64,000 bases of DNA from Pseudeuparius sepicola (GCA_963920635.1 OY987299.1:119227373-119291372), one strand, 5' to 3'. Positions 1 through 13,289 are shown, counted from the first letter of the stretch. The notes: generated by a model not told the origin, from the sequence alone. Translations and numbers: made by a program.

Positions 1-331
1 TGCAAAAATTTCTTTACCTAACGTTAAACTCAAAAGAAAATTTAGTTGAATGTATTATGGCATTTCAATCAGAAGAGATTACTCTTCTTCACAACATGTT
101 GTTCTCTGTTCGCTTGTTGTTTGTATTTTTATGAAAATTTAACCATAAGGAAATATAGGTAATAATCATTTGCCTGATGGCGCAATTTGCGAAAAATTCT
201 GACAAAAATTCGACTTACAACAAAATGTAGTCCCCTTCTATTTGCCCAAATTTACCATATTATTTGTCGAAAATGTACCTATCCACACCAAGAATCGTAC
301 TTATAAATACTTATATTTTGTATATATTATA

Positions 332-839
332 TACAGGGTGATTCATTGGGAATGGGAAATCCCGAAACTGGGGGGTAGGGGAGACCAAAATATTGCGATT
401 GAGTCCAAAATTGCTTAAACAAATGTTGTTTGTTTGAGAGATACAGTGCGTTCAAGTTCTTCTTTTTTAGATTGAATTATGGCTATATCTACCAAAATAA
501 TCAAGCTGCTGACCTGAAATTTGACACTGCTATGTTTTTGGGGATGGAGAATAAGCTGAAAATGTCAATTTCTACGTATCTCACAGAGGGCGCCACTTGC
601 GCGGTTTTTGGATCGTGCTTTTACTCGTAACTTTTGTGAGGTTATCTTTTTGGTCCTGCAAGTTTGTCATTTTAGCGCACCTTTTCATTCTGCAACAAAA
701 AGTTACTCCTGTTCCATAACGCCCAAATCAACCGTTTGCGTTTAAATTGCCAAAACGTGCCCCAAAACACCTGTCGCAATATTTTGGTCTCCCCTACCCG
801 CAGTTTCGGGATTTCCCATTCCCAATGAATCACCCAGTA
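332..839. mobile_element. Mariner-type MITE (TA target duplication)
   Basis: The element runs 334-837, flanked by TA on both sides. Its ends are inverted repeats of about 60 bp, beginning cagggtgattcattggga. The inside resembles part of the fold-back element at 29496-30662 (same translated stretch, KMSIS-YLTEGATCAVFGS), so the two are related but have different outer ends. No transposase. Confidence 0.8.
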
Positions 840-1433
840 TATTGTATCTACTTATAATAATTAAAAAGAGGGTTGAACATTTACTGCATAGACCCGTTGA
901 ACCGAGCGTTGAACCGTCCCTCTGTGGCGTTGCCACATGTTTGCACAGGGCTTGTAAGCTTGAGAAGGTTGTGGCTGTACCTACGCATTGAGAAAATATC
1001 AATTTGGTTTTAAGGTTTAAGGCCAATGATTAGAACGAGAGAGAAACCGTGGCAACAAGAGCTATTTTCATTGGATACAAATTTCGCGGTAAATTTAAAG
1101 TATACTTACTGCAAAAAGTTTACTTGAACACAATAGTCTAATCTGAATACCTAGGTGTCCAAATATAAAATCCTTATAGCCTTTGATTTTTTGCATTTTA
1201 TTTTTTAGTCAAAAATACAGAGTACGGCTCCCATGAAATGACGACTTATGAAATGTGTAGGTATCATGCTATGTTATTTCTTGTGAACATCCGTATTTTA
1301 CAAGCTTTTATTTAACTTGCAATGTATGGTGAACTATGTATGTATGTATGTTTAGGTCAAATCTTGCAAGCTGAATTAGAACCACTTCCTGACATCCGAT
1401 TGAGCTGAAATTTTGCATACACCTTTAGTTCCG
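838..1433. other. Non-coding stretch
   Basis: AT-rich DNA with a short TATG microsatellite near 1338. No gene, RNA or clear repeat boundary seen. Confidence 0.5.
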
Positions 1434-1916
1434 GTGACAATACAATATACAATACTCAATATTGTAATACTTTCAAAATGGCCGTCGCCACAAGATGGCG
1501 AATGATGTATTTTTTGTCAACACCCTTAATATGGGTATCAAATAAAAGGGCTTGAACAATAGAAAACGATAGTTAGTGACATCACACTAAATTCAATATG
1601 GCCGCCCCTCTAAGATGGCGGATAATGTATTTTTTGTCAACCCTCTTAATATGGGTATCAAATGAAAGGGCTTAAAGAATAGAAAACGATAAAGTTAGTG
1701 ACATCACACTAAATTCAATATGGCCGTCGCTCCAAGATGGCGGATGATTTATTTTTTTGTCAACCCCCTTAATATGGGTATCAAATGAAAGGGCTTGAAG
1801 ATTAGAAAACTATAAAGTTAGTGACATCACACTAAATTCAATATGGCCGCCGCTCCAACACGGCGGATTACATTTTTTTCCATAATATGAGCATTAAATG
1901 AAAGGGCTTGAAGAGT
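1434..1916 (+). repeat. About 120-bp tandem repeat, nearly four units
   Basis: Four successive units share the same order of motifs: caatatggccgcc, aagatggcgg, a run of T with gtcaac, ttaatatgggtatcaaatga, aagggcttga, then gttagtgacatcacactaaa. Spacing is about 120 bp and the last unit is truncated. The ATGGCCGCC / AAGATGGCGG pair gives each unit a short inverted core. Similar arrays occur inside non-autonomous insect transposons, but the superfamily is not identifiable here. Confidence 0.8.
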
Positions 1917-1932
1917 AGAACTAAAAAGTTGA

Positions 1933-2317
1933 AAATAAAATTAATAGTAAAAAATATTTTTAAAAACAAGCTTTTATTTAAATGCTCTGAAAGAAAAAAA
2001 TAAACTTTATAATAAATCAAACCAAGGCAAACCCATAATTTTGTTACATTATAAAATTGTATATGATGTAAAAGCTTGTCGCGAGATTTTCGTGTGTAAA
2101 TTTCTTTTATAGAACAATATATTTTCTAGTTAGAATTACTTTCAAGATATATATTATATTCTCGCGACAAGCTTTTACATCATATACAATTTTATAATGT
2201 AACAAAATTATGGGTTTGCCTTGGTTTGATTTATTATAAAGTTTATTTTCTTCCTTTCAGAGCATTTAAATAAAAGCTTGTTTATAAAAATATTTTTTTT
2301 ACTATTAATTTTATTTG
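1933..2317. repeat. Fold-back repeat with arms of about 160 bp
   Basis: The sequence from aaataaaattaatagtaaaa to cttgtcgcgaga is repeated in inverse orientation from 2160 to 2317 with few differences, around a 70-bp AT-rich spacer. It would form a long hairpin. No coding potential. Confidence 0.8.
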
Positions 2318-2835
2318 ATTTCTATACGAAACGCAATAACGAGAACCCCGTAGAGATTTACATCTGCCGGGATTTCCAGAACGTCGTCTGCGGTTTCATT
2401 ATTTCCGCCCCGACACAATCACGTGTAGAGTTTCCTCTTTCCCCGTTTCTCGTCCGCGAAACGCCTCTGAAATCCCGCATCGGAATGCACCTCGGATTTC
2501 GCCTTCCTGCTAAGCGGATTACCGGCCGTCTCAGCCGCCGGCTGGCGGACAGGGGACAGGCCGACGGTCCTGGTGCAATACCCTGGTGCCGCCAGCACTG
2601 ACTCACTTTTTACTTTTACGGCCGAGCCGACGACACTACCGCACGAGATGACCCGCCGGTGCGGTTATGGAATGAATCGCGCTCGGCAACTACATCTGTG
2701 TAATTAAGAGTAGCGTTTTAAACTTAACCGTTGAGAGCCGCTGAATCTGAGTTCTATTTTATTTAATAGTGCCTGCGCCTAAAATACAGGTTATTCTTTA
2801 ATTGGAACAGATATAACTAGGAATAAAGTTGAACC

Positions 2836-3120
2836 CAATGTACAGCACCTGCGTGGCGATTCAACATTTTGAGACAAAAATTATTTAAAAATATTTATCA
2901 CAATGGTCGTTATTAGCATTTGCGCAAAAAACCTAATAACGGCCATTGGGATAAATATTTTTAAATAATTTTTGTCTTAAAATGTGACGAATTACTTAGA
3001 TTAATATTTGTATTGACCAAAAGTTTAAAATTATGCGTGTTGCTCGCTACAGATCGAAAAAAGCCATTTTATGGGTCAAAATGTTGAATCACCACGTATA
3101 TACATACGTGCTGTACATTG
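2836..3120. mobile_element. MITE with caatgtacagcac ends
   Basis: Inverted ends (caatgtacagcac / gtgctgtacattg) enclose a second inverted pair (ttcaacattttga) and an internal palindrome around ataacggccatt. About 190 bp of the right part recurs in the same orientation at 19199-19390, so this is a dispersed family. Superfamily unknown; no clear target duplication. Confidence 0.65.
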
Positions 3121-4007
3121 AGTTTTAATAAAAAAAACTACAATATTATTTTAAAATAAAAACAAATTCTGTACTATAATGAATGAATCACTCAAATGAA
3201 GATCTCAAAATTGCTCTTCATTAAGAGATATATGGATTTTCTAATAACTGAAAAAGCCTTTAAACAAATTTTAAATTTGGTCGTGGGCCTCTTGGGCTAC
3301 ATGTTAGTCCGGTAAACTTAAGGTTTAATATTGCCAATTCATTAGATAAGAAATTTTTTTCCATCGATAGTACACCATTTAGAAAGCTTAAATCCGAGTA
3401 GGTATTCGACCATCAACCCCTTGCAGGTTTTCCGCCATATTGAATTTAAGGATAAATTAGTTTTTCGCGGATAACAGCAGTATTTTTAATTTTACCAGAA
3501 AATAGGTATCCGACACCATTTTTGAAGGAAAAAGGGTGTTCTGTAATTTTGTGTTCTTGACATTTTCTTGAATTTTGCAAATATAATAAGTTTTAAGAAA
3601 ATAATAAAAAAGGGGTTGCAATTTTTTTCACATCTAATATATTTTTTTTTGCTAATATGACAGGGCGAAATTTTCTTAAAAGCATTTTTTCATTTCAAAA
3701 TATCCTATGAACAACTTTTTTCTATGAGCAATAGTTTATTTCCGGTAGCGTCTCAAAGTTGCGCCGGTTGCGCGCAACGTCTCCTGGCACCTCGTAGCGC
3801 TCAAGTACTCGAGCTGTATCTTGCCTACTCCTTGCAAAATTTCCCAAGTTTGTTTTATACCTGACTGTACTTTGACATATATTATGTTGTGAAGCCTAAT
3901 AATAATTAATTTTGTCCGCGCGTCGTAGTTTATGGTACAAGGACGAAAAGTTGAGTTTTTCGGGCAGACTTCACCGGCCGAGGCTGGGGAACCACAGGAG
4001 TACGAAA
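3121..4007. other. Non-coding stretch
   Basis: AT-rich, no recognised gene. A GC-richer patch at 3740-3830 (gcgccggttgcgcgcaacg) is of unknown origin. Confidence 0.4.
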
Positions 4008-4721
4008 AAGTATTTTTTTTTACTACTAACCTGAAAAATCACCATTATTTACCTCATTCCTCTAATGAGAAGTAATATTTCTCACCCTAGGTAAATAATG
4101 ATAATAAAAAATACCTAGGTAAATAATGAAAAATTTTCTATATGACATTTAAAGATTAGTGTCATTTTATCAGCTTGACAACTGAACTCTCAGGCTACTT
4201 GATATTTCGAAGTATTTGAAAAAAGCAAGAAATTACTACAATAAACTAAAATATGGCAATATTTCAATGTTGGTAGTAAAAAAAATTCTATATACACTTC
4301 GGTTGAGAAGGCCATTATTTACCTCGCATATTATATCCTTCGGCGCTACGCGCCTCGGGATATAAAAATGTTCGGTAAATAATGGCTCACTTCTCAACCT
4401 AGGTGTATAATATACTATTTTTTACTACTAACCTGAGAAATCACCATTATTTACCTCATTCCTCTAATGATAAGTAATATTTCTCTACCTAGGTAAATAA
4501 TGATAATAAAAAAATACTTAGGTAAATAATGAAAAATTTTCTATGTGATATTTAAAAATTAGTGACATTTTATCAGCTTGACAACTGAACTCCCAGGCTA
4601 CTTGATATTTTGAAGTATTTGAAAAAAGCGAGAAATGACTAAAATATGGCAATATTTCAATGTTAGTAGTAAAAAAAAATTCTATATACCCTTCGGTTGA
4701 GAAGGCCATTATTTACCTCGC

Positions 4722-4766
<45 letters not shown>

Positions 4767-5326
4767 GGTTAACTATCACTTAGTACAAAAATTTTTATGG
4801 CAGATAAAGAAAAATTAGACTTGCCAAAATAAATTTTCAAAAATTTTCTAACATTTGTCTTAAGCCTAAAAAAATTTTTTTTCAAATTGTATTAAACCCC
4901 TCAAAAAACGCCGCCTATGGACGCCCGCGCGACATGTCTAAAAATTTCGCGTATGTCAATAGCGCGGCGTTGCCACGTCTATCAATTTATCCGAGGATTC
5001 ACCACAAAATTTCGATTTCCTTTTAAAAACGATTACTTTCTAAGGAACATGTAGAATGCCTATGAAACACCTACCTTACTGACATTTCCAGGATTGTTTG
5101 CACCATTTTCTGTTTTCTTGCTTTTTTACATTAAAAGTCACACAACACAACATTCACATTTTCTAAATCTGTTGGGGATCTCTTGGTTTCCCTCTGCTAT
5201 TCCTTTTGTTTGAAGCGAGGTACTCAGCCTGACGACCACGACGAGGTAGATCCCCTCCGCCAGGAAAACCCCGAAGGGTAACCAAAAAATCACAACTGCA
5301 CTAGCACACATTGCACATGCAAAGCA

Positions 5327-6593
5327 CTACAGTAGCTGTTCAAAGAGGCCGCCGTTAACTTCGATGCACAAATTCACTCGGTTAACTAAAGAAGTCCGGA
5401 TACGTGCAAAAAGTCCATGATTATTCCGGATTTGAACAGCTGCACCTTCAATTCGTTCACGTAACTGCTGCTCGTTGTCGATTTCCTGCTCGTACACAAT
5501 CGCCTTCATGAATCCCCAAATACAAAAATCCATTGGATTCAAGTCTGGTGATCGCGGCGGCCATGCAATGGGCCCTCCTCTTCCGATCCAACGGTTGGGG
5601 CATTGGTCGTCTAAAAATGCACGAACAGGTCTCGCAAAATGGGCTGGTGCACCATCGTGCATAAACCACATGTCATGCAGTACTTGTAGTGGCAAATTAT
5701 CAAACAAAACATTTGTCAGAAAATACAAGTATCGTTCAGCGTTTAAATTTTCCGGTAGAATGTATGGTCCAATTAATCGATCTCCATAAACTCCTGCCCA
5801 AACATTGATGGAAAACCGACGTTGGAAATTAAACCGCCGAACAGCATGTGGGTTCTCATCGGACCAAATATGGCTGTTGTGTCTAAAAAAAAACAACAAA
5901 AATTAGAAATATTCACAATTTTGGCGAAGACGTTAGGATTGACATAGCCAATTTTATAATAAATAAAAAAGATAATATGGAAGAGAGAAAGCTATAAGTA
6001 AGTAAAAATTTACATACGTGTAAACCCCAGCACGTGTGAAGCAGCATTCGTCTGTCCAAAGAATGTTGAAAACAAAGTTTGGGTCTTGGGCGATTCGATC
6101 ACGTAGCCAAGTGCAGTAGGTCATTCTCACCGGAAAATCATTTGCTTCTAATGCTTGGACCTTTTGTATGTGATAAGGGTGAAGGCCGTTTTCCCTTAGA
6201 ATCCTCCATGCCTGTAAATAATTTTATTGTTACATTTTAAATTTTATGTAGGTATTAGGTGCAAGCAAAGACAATCCCATCACATGGGATAGTCTTTGGT
6301 AGAAGTCAGTTTTATTGGTTTTATTTTACTTGCCTTGTTCTGAGATATTCCCAATCTCCTTGCAATAGCTGTAGTGCTTATGGAAGGTTGCTCGCCCACC
6401 CCTTCGAGCTTGCAAAACACCAGTGTTTCGCATACGTTGTACAATGTTCACAAGTACGTGGGTTAGGCATATTTGCCCTGTTAGGAAAACGAATACGGTA
6501 TTCTGCTGCAGCTCGATGTGCACTTTCATCGCATCTCCCGTACATTATAACCATGTCCGTTAACTCGGCGTTCGAATACTCCGGCATTTTCAC
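5327..6593 (-). pseudogene. DUF4817-type mariner transposase, three exons, frameshifted
   Basis: Exon 1 (6593-6334) encodes the N-terminal DUF4817 domain (YSNAELTDMVIMYGRCDES) and then, in other frames, STTAIARRLGISQNK of the helix-turn-helix, so at least one frameshift is present. Exon 2 (6211-6018) begins AWRILRENGLHPYH and carries the first catalytic Asp (WTDECCF). Exon 3 (5882-5327) contains the second (MHDGAPAHF) and third (SPDLNPMDF) Asp, with 41 residues between the last two. Both introns join in phase; intron 1 uses a GC donor (aacaag|gcaagt), intron 2 a GT donor (gtatgt). The enzyme would cut and rejoin DNA at TA sites. Probably inactive. Confidence 0.85.
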
Positions 6594-6694
6594 AAAGACG
6601 CTGAACGATTTGCCGCGAAAATCAAGACCAAACTGGGAAATAACGCCATGTTACATTCGCAAATGCCCTCCGTCGGCTACTAGCCAAACTTGAA

Positions 6695-7767
6695 AAGGTT
6701 TGTTCCAACAGGACCAATAACCGTTCTCAAGCACGTTCAGCGCATGCGCACTACCCCACTGGCTGTTCCAACTGAATTATGTACCTACCGACACGGGACG
6801 ATACACGCACTGTTCCAGCCGATTTATGGATCATTTGTGTATCGTCCTTGTACGATAAAAACGGTCCCTGGTCTAAAGTAATAACCGCGTGTACTGACAT
6901 GCGCAGTGTATAGTCATGTGACAGAGATAAACAATAACCTCATATTTTTGTTTTTACGTAGATGGTTTTAAATCGATGGCTGGGATCGTGTTTTTTATTT
7001 CTTGTTGGTTTTTGGCTTGTTGGGTAGGGCGGGGAATCGTTGAACAATAATTTTTTAGAGTAAAGAGTGAGGTTAGCCCACCGAACATTCGGTTAGCCAC
7101 ATATTAAACACGCAGGTTAGGTGCGGTCACAAAACGTGATTTGGTCGATTTGATTCACAATCCGTTCCATCTGAAATTTTCTTTGGGATCGCACATGAAC
7201 GGTGCAAAACTAGCGCATGCGTTCTTTAAGGGTTATCATCTAGTTCATGTACAGTTCTGTGACCGTACGTAAATTCGAGTTGGAACAAATGATCCCAAAG
7301 AAAATTTCAGATGGAACGGATTGTGAATCAAATCGACCAAATCATATTTGTGACCGCACCTAACCTGCGTGTTTAATATGTGGCTAACCGAATGTTCGGT
7401 GGGCTAACCTCACTCTTCACTCTAAAAAATTGTTCAACGATTCCCCGCCCTACTCAACAAGAAATAAAAAACACGATCCCAGCCATCGATTTAAAACTAT
7501 CTACGTAAAAACAAAAATATGAGGTTAATGTTTATCTCTGTCACACGACCATACACTGCGCATGTCAGTACACGCGGTTATTGCTTTAGACCAGGCACCG
7601 TTTTTATCGTACAAGGACGATACACAAATGATCCATAAATCGGCTGGAACAGTGCGTGTATCGTCCCGTGTCGGTAGGTACATAATTCAGTTGGAACAGC
7701 CAGTGGGGTAGTGCGCATGCGCTGAACGTGCTTGAGAACGGTTATTGGCCCTGTTGGAACAAACCTT
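6695..7767. mobile_element. 1.07-kb fold-back element nested in the mariner
   Basis: Arms of about 490 bp (6695-7195 and 7288-7767) are nearly perfect inverse copies around a 100-bp spacer, so the same translated frame (MKRFVPTGPITVLKHVQ) appears on both strands; it is not a gene. It lies just upstream of the transposase start. No target duplication was identified. Confidence 0.8.
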
Positions 7768-8372
7768 GTATGTACAGTTAGTTGCCTAGCTAGGAAGTTA
7801 TGAAATGACGAACGGGGCAACGCGGAGCAGTCGAAAAAACGTTTCATAGACTCGACCGGGCCGATACGTCGCTTAATTCATACCGCCGAGGCTTCAGAAC
7901 AATAAATCCTTTATCTATGCTTCAGAAGAGGTTAGATGGTGGACAAGAATTCATCAGAGGAGCTCCGGGGGTATTAAGGGAGACGGCTTGTGGTGTCGCG
8001 GTAATGAGCTTTCCGCGAGAATAGGAACCGGTACGGATACGAGCTAAGGTAAGGGGAATCTAATAGCGCTGCATCTGTACAGATTCAAATCGATTGTTAT
8101 TTATGTATTTTTTAAATTTGTTTGAGTAAAAAGGTATTTTCACCGTTCCTAAATCAACGGCAACACCGCGGAAAATCACTTCAGCTGTCAGTACCTTCAG
8201 AAGCCAAATTGGATGACGTCATTAAAGGCGGCGATTTACAGGGAAAATAGGGGTCTTTACCCGTTTTTTTAAAGATCGTAAAAAAAATCTAAAAATATTT
8301 TTCTATGTTTTCTTAAGCCATCCTGCGCACGTGGTAAAATTTTTTGTACTAAGTCATAGTTAACCCTGTATA

Positions 8373-8979
8373 TACAGGGTGATTCAGGAGGAAATGTCAA
8401 TATTTTAGGTACGTATTCGGGGACCCAAAATAAACATAAAAGTTCCTATAAACATGGGTCCTATTCCCGGCCGTTACCGAAATACAGGGGTAAACAACAT
8501 TCAATTTAAGGTTTTTATTACATTATTTATAACAGGTAGGCTAGGTTTTATAGTTTTCAAAAATGCCACCGTTTACTTCTAAACATAAGTCAGCTCTCTG
8601 GTGAATAGCTCGGGTCGCTCTATGAATGGATACGGGCCTGTTTCTTATAGTTGCTGCTGCATTTATTATTCGATCAAGTAATGCATCTCTAGTGTTTACT
8701 TTACTTGAATATACCAATGATTTAAACCACCCCCAAAGACAATAATCCAGAGGATTAAGGTCTACTATTGCTAAGCAACAGGAATTTCCGCCTGAATCAC
8801 CCAAAACCTAGCCTACCTGTTATAAATAATGTAATAAAAACCTTAAATTGAATGTTGTTTACCCCTGTATTTCGGTAACGGCCGGGAATAGGACCCATGT
8901 TTATAGGAACTTTTATGTTTATTTTGGGTCCCCGAATACGTACCTAAAATATTGACATTTCCTCCTGAATCACCCTGTA
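8373..8979. mobile_element. Mariner derivative with 170-bp TIRs and transposase 3' remnant
   Basis: The element runs 8375-8977 between TA dinucleotides. Its TIRs, about 170 bp and essentially perfect, start cagggtgattcaggaggaaa. The core is only the minus-strand C-terminus of a DUF4817-type transposase (LNPLDYCLWGWFKSLVY ... LCLEVNGGIFENYK, 8541-8780). It lies six bases from the end of the previous mariner. Confidence 0.88.
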
Positions 8980-9045
8980 TATATATATATGAATGCGAGG
9001 TAAATAATGGCTCACTTCTCAACCTAGGTGTATAATATACTATTA

Positions 9046-12000
9046 TTTCTGACCGGGATATTATAAGCTTATATCGTCATAGTTACGCTATCAATAAAGA
9101 GGGTCATAACTCCCTTGGGACATTATAGATTCTATAATTCCCTCTACCTTTCACAACAGTTCTGTTTATAAACAAGTAAGTAACATAGCAACAACCTAGC
9201 AACAACAAAACTCAAATATACCGGGAAGGTAATAAATTGGTACATTTTTTCCGTTTTAAAAATGAACAATATTTTATTGAAATCCGTCAGAAATAAAATT
9301 ATCTATGTACCACGGGAATTAATGGGCCTTAGTAACCTCAGGCAATTGCTGTCCCTCGGGCCGGAGGCCCTCGGGACGCAAACTTTGCCATCGGTAATTA
9401 AGGCCCTTATAATTCCCTTGATACATAAATAACTATTTCGTCCGTGTTATATTTTTTATACGAATGTGCTTAGATACTTATTTAAAAAAGTAGAAAATTA
9501 AGATCATAAATGATACCTACTGTTTATTTTTACAAACAATAAATCCTAGTCTCGATCCTATGAGCTATAAATATAAATCCGATTAAATTTACTGCATTAT
9601 ATCATTTGGCCTTGGGTCCCTGGAGGCTTCCTATCACTGCTTACCCTTTATGAACGTCCCTGGTCCCTGTACAATGTGAACAGTAGTCTCAAAATCTATT
9701 GTCTATCACATTTTGGTTCGTTGACTTAATCTTGCGGTCTTGCCCAAAAACATCTGTCATTTCATTTGGAGTTAACGACTTGACGACGAGAAAACTAATC
9801 AGAAGCAGACAGGTAAGCTTATTTTCAGCTGCTTAAACGAACAAAATTTGCTGCACTACGGATTTGTTTCGTTTTCAGAAAATAGGTAATTCGGTCGTGT
9901 TTTTGTTGCAAAGTATTCTCAAAAATTGTCTCCTCACTTTTGCCAAACCCGTCATCGTCATGAATGAAATTATAAATATTTTTGGTTTTCGCTTTCGTGG
10001 CACTGAAGGCGAAAAAATAGGTAGATACCTAACCTATAGGTACGGTTGCCCTTTTCAGAACAAATTACTACATTATTAGTTGATCGCACAAAGAATCCTT
10101 ACAATGGCATTCTTAAAATAAATACTTAGTCAAAATGAAACGTAAATGGACCGATAATGGGTTTGGTTTTTGTTAGTTGAAAATTTACTATAGGTAGGTA
10201 TTATCGGAGATATCAACCTTTTTATACTTACGCGCTTTTATACGCACCTTACAAATCATTAATGTTATTAAATTTTGTTAAAGAATTAAATATTTCCAGG
10301 GAAAACGAATGGCGTACTCAGAAATTTAGTTATTTGATAACAAATAAAAAATCTGTGTGAATCAATAAAAATAAGAAATTGATTGTCAGAAACAATAGAT
10401 GTATTGACTTTTATGGTTAATTTGAACCAGATGAAAAAATTATTGGTGTCGAAATTATAAAGTAAGTGATAGATGCTTGAACATTCAGTATATGAATAGA
10501 AATGTACATATTATGGAATTTGATGGCATCATTGTGATCGTTCAATATTCAACCTTAGAGAAATTTTATGAAGAATACTCTTTTGTGGATCTGTTGAAGG
10601 CCAAAGATGATGGACGAGTTGATAAATGATACATTGCAATTAGCTTCTATCCCGATCTCGATCCCGATTTACCTTTATGGCAAGAGATTCTATTACGATA
10701 ACTTTTCCATTCGTTGTAGTTACTGTCTGCAGCCAATTGTGCGTCACGAGCCGCGGAATTGACATTGTCAACTCTTAACACTTCTAACGAAATCTGATTT
10801 TGAAGATGACGAGTGGGAAGGTGGGCAGGTACCTATATTGAAAACTGGAAAAATATTGAGGAACTGAGCTTATTAAAAACCGAGGTAATGACTTTGACTG
10901 ATCAATTCACGATAAACGCTAGCTATTACCAGCAAGACTTAAAATATTCGAGATATGCTTGAAGAAATGAGGAATCGTCTTTTTAGCACAGCACGTCAAT
11001 AACGAAGGCATGTATAGGTATCCAATATTTTTAGTCTTGCTAGTAGTAAGTAATGCCTGGCGATCAGTGGCGATTCGTGGCATTGGGCAGGATGGGCAGT
11101 GCCCACCCAACCGGACAACGGAAAAGGAAAAAAAGAATTTTTATCGTGTTCAACAATGGTATTAAATTTACCAATGAACTTCATAGACTCACGAGTCTTA
11201 CGACTGAAACGTATAGGTACCAAAATTCAAAATTTGAATTTGGTAATATTTATTATGGAAGGGCACGATTGAATTTCCCAAACTACGCGGTGCCCGGTTC
11301 TCCAGCCGTCCCAGCCGATGCCGATGGGCAAGCCCGTAGCGGCCCGAGCGGTCGAATCTAGCCAAGCCATACGTCTGCGACGAGAGCTAACGCGCCTAAG
11401 CTGCGCGAAGGTATAAACGTAGGTTACGCATATGTTCGGCATTTAACTATGAGGGTGGGCGAGCCCAGCCGACCCAGCGGCGAGCGGCCGGAAACAGCGA
11501 CCCGAGCAGCGACCGAACGAGGCCGTCTGCGTCTGTTATTTAATTTAGGTACATAGGTTAAATTAAGTCGCGAAAATTCAGAAAAAATGAATCCATGTTT
11601 ATGTGAGTGTGTAACTATTAGTAACTAACAGTCAGTTATTAACTTCATTTTTGTTTTGGTAAGGTATGTAAAGTACTCGGTAAAGTATAATACGTATATT
11701 TACGTTCAGTTAATTGATCGCGCCTAATCGGTCCAATTTTAAAGAAATTAGAATGAAAGTAAAGGGAACCCCGATTTAGATTTACATTCGAATTGCAAAA
11801 AAGTGATACTTATAACTTATACTTTATATTTATCCTTATCACTTATCATTTTATCAATCAAATCAGAAAGTAAAAGTAGTAACGTAGCTTCCTTTGTTTT
11901 TTCTTCAAATCTCAAATCTTATTACTAAGGAGTACATTACAAAACAAACAGAATGTTCCTATTTTCGGATCAGCGCCCTGAATTGAATAGCATTTCTTAT

Positions 12001-13289
12001 TCTTATTTCTAAGTCTCGGGGGAGGAAGGTCTGACTGAACTAGAGTGACGTCCAACGATATAAAGGAATAGATGACTCACTCTAATACAAATAAATCGGT
12101 TTTATTTTGCTTCTATAATTAGCAGATCGGGGGGGGAGGGGGCGAAGACGAGGTAATTTGTTTACATTACATTCTTAAATTCAGTCTTTCCTATTTTGTA
12201 TTGCATAATAAATCGTTTTTTGATGGACTTGTATATCTTGTATATGCTTTGAGATACTTATATTTACAAAATAACCTAAGTCGTATAAAAAAACTGGCAA
12301 AACTTGAATGTGCCAACAATAACATCTTTTCAGTATCATGAAACAAAATCAAACAAAACAAGTTGCCTTTGGTAATGTATCTATACCTATATATCGTTGG
12401 ACATATCCCTATTTCCCTGTTTCCGGGGGGATGTCACCTGTTATTTAAGCTTTACCTCTTCTTCACCTTGCCCATCCGCTGCCGCCCACGGGCCGCCACT
12501 GCTGGCGATTATAATCGTTTTAGTAATTGCTCAGTCAAAGTCACAGCATCATTTATGATCATTGAAATGCCAAAAGAAATCATGTATGATTATTATGAGA
12601 TGCCAGCGATGAAGACTCTGTGATAGAATCTGGGAGATAGACTTGCTACTTTTGGTCTAAGATCTAATATTCTTTTACAGTGTTCCGCACGACAGAATAT
12701 AATGGTAAACCAGAGGGGAAGAAGGCACAAAAGCGGTATCAAATTTGTGCAGCCATAGATGCAGATACCAGTAATAGCATAATAATCGTTGGGTGAGGAT
12801 TATTCTTCAGTCAACGATATAATTTTTAAATGCCAACGTCGTAGAAATTGGAAAAATTAAAAGGCTGCTTATTTTGATCTTAATTGTCACTTCCTCTTAT
12901 AACATTTGCTACAATACCAATATCTATTGACTATATAATGTTTTCCCGCGTCTACTCATTTTATGGCATGTATTTTTTTTGCAATGAACCCTTTGGTTTG
13001 GAACTTCAAACACGTGTGGAGTCATTTTTTACGACTTTGAGGTGCGTCGGGCAAATGTTAAACTTTGATACTGGGCACTGGCTTTATCACCTATCGGTCC
13101 ACCTGACTTGAATGGAAACATCAATGCGAGTTAATTGTGGCAAGTTGAATGACAGAGGTTCATCGAATATCATTGGAACTTGGAACCAACTAACCTCGGA
13201 GGTTCTTCAAGATATGCAAGTGAAATCATTAATTTTTACGAAGGAAGATAATAGCCATACCGAAAGTTAGGTGCCGCTGTGAGTATCAA
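9046..13289. other. Mostly non-coding stretch
   Basis: At 9290-9445 an imperfect inverted repeat surrounds a strong hairpin (cctcgggccggaggccctcg). A GC-richer patch at 11270-11530 and poly-G runs at 12010 and 12130 are of unknown origin. Between 10550 and 13250 short stop-broken coding-like patches occur, for example FRTTEYNGKPEGKKAQKRYQ after an AG at 12680; none belongs to a family I recognise. No confident gene. Confidence 0.4.

Larger units (their letters stand above)
4762..8370 (-). mobile_element. Tc1/mariner DD41D-type transposon, decayed, carrying a nested fold-back
   Basis: TIRs of about 28 bp (cagggttaactatcacttag at 4764; its inverse ends at 8368) sit between TA dinucleotides inside an AT microsatellite. 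The element holds a minus-strand three-exon transposase (5327-6593) and, between that and the right end, an unrelated fold-back insertion (6695-7767). Length without the insertion is about 2.5 kb. Confidence 0.85.
4008..9045. repeat. 402-bp tandem duplication, second copy split by two mariners
   Basis: The block starting tactactaacctga at 4021 recurs at 4423 with high identity (period 402). Copy 2 reaches the (AT)n tract at 4729-4762 and resumes after the mariner pair at about 8990 with gcgaggtaaataatggctc, matching 4370-4415 in copy 1. The unit contains several inverted ccattatttacctc / gaggtaaataatgg motifs and a hairpin (cttcggcgctacgcgcctcg) in copy 1. Confidence 0.75.

Noticed and set aside
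6690..7847. Identical frames on opposite strands (MKRFVPTGPITVLKHVQ...)
   Set aside because: They are the two arms of a fold-back element; mirrored translation is a consequence of the palindrome.
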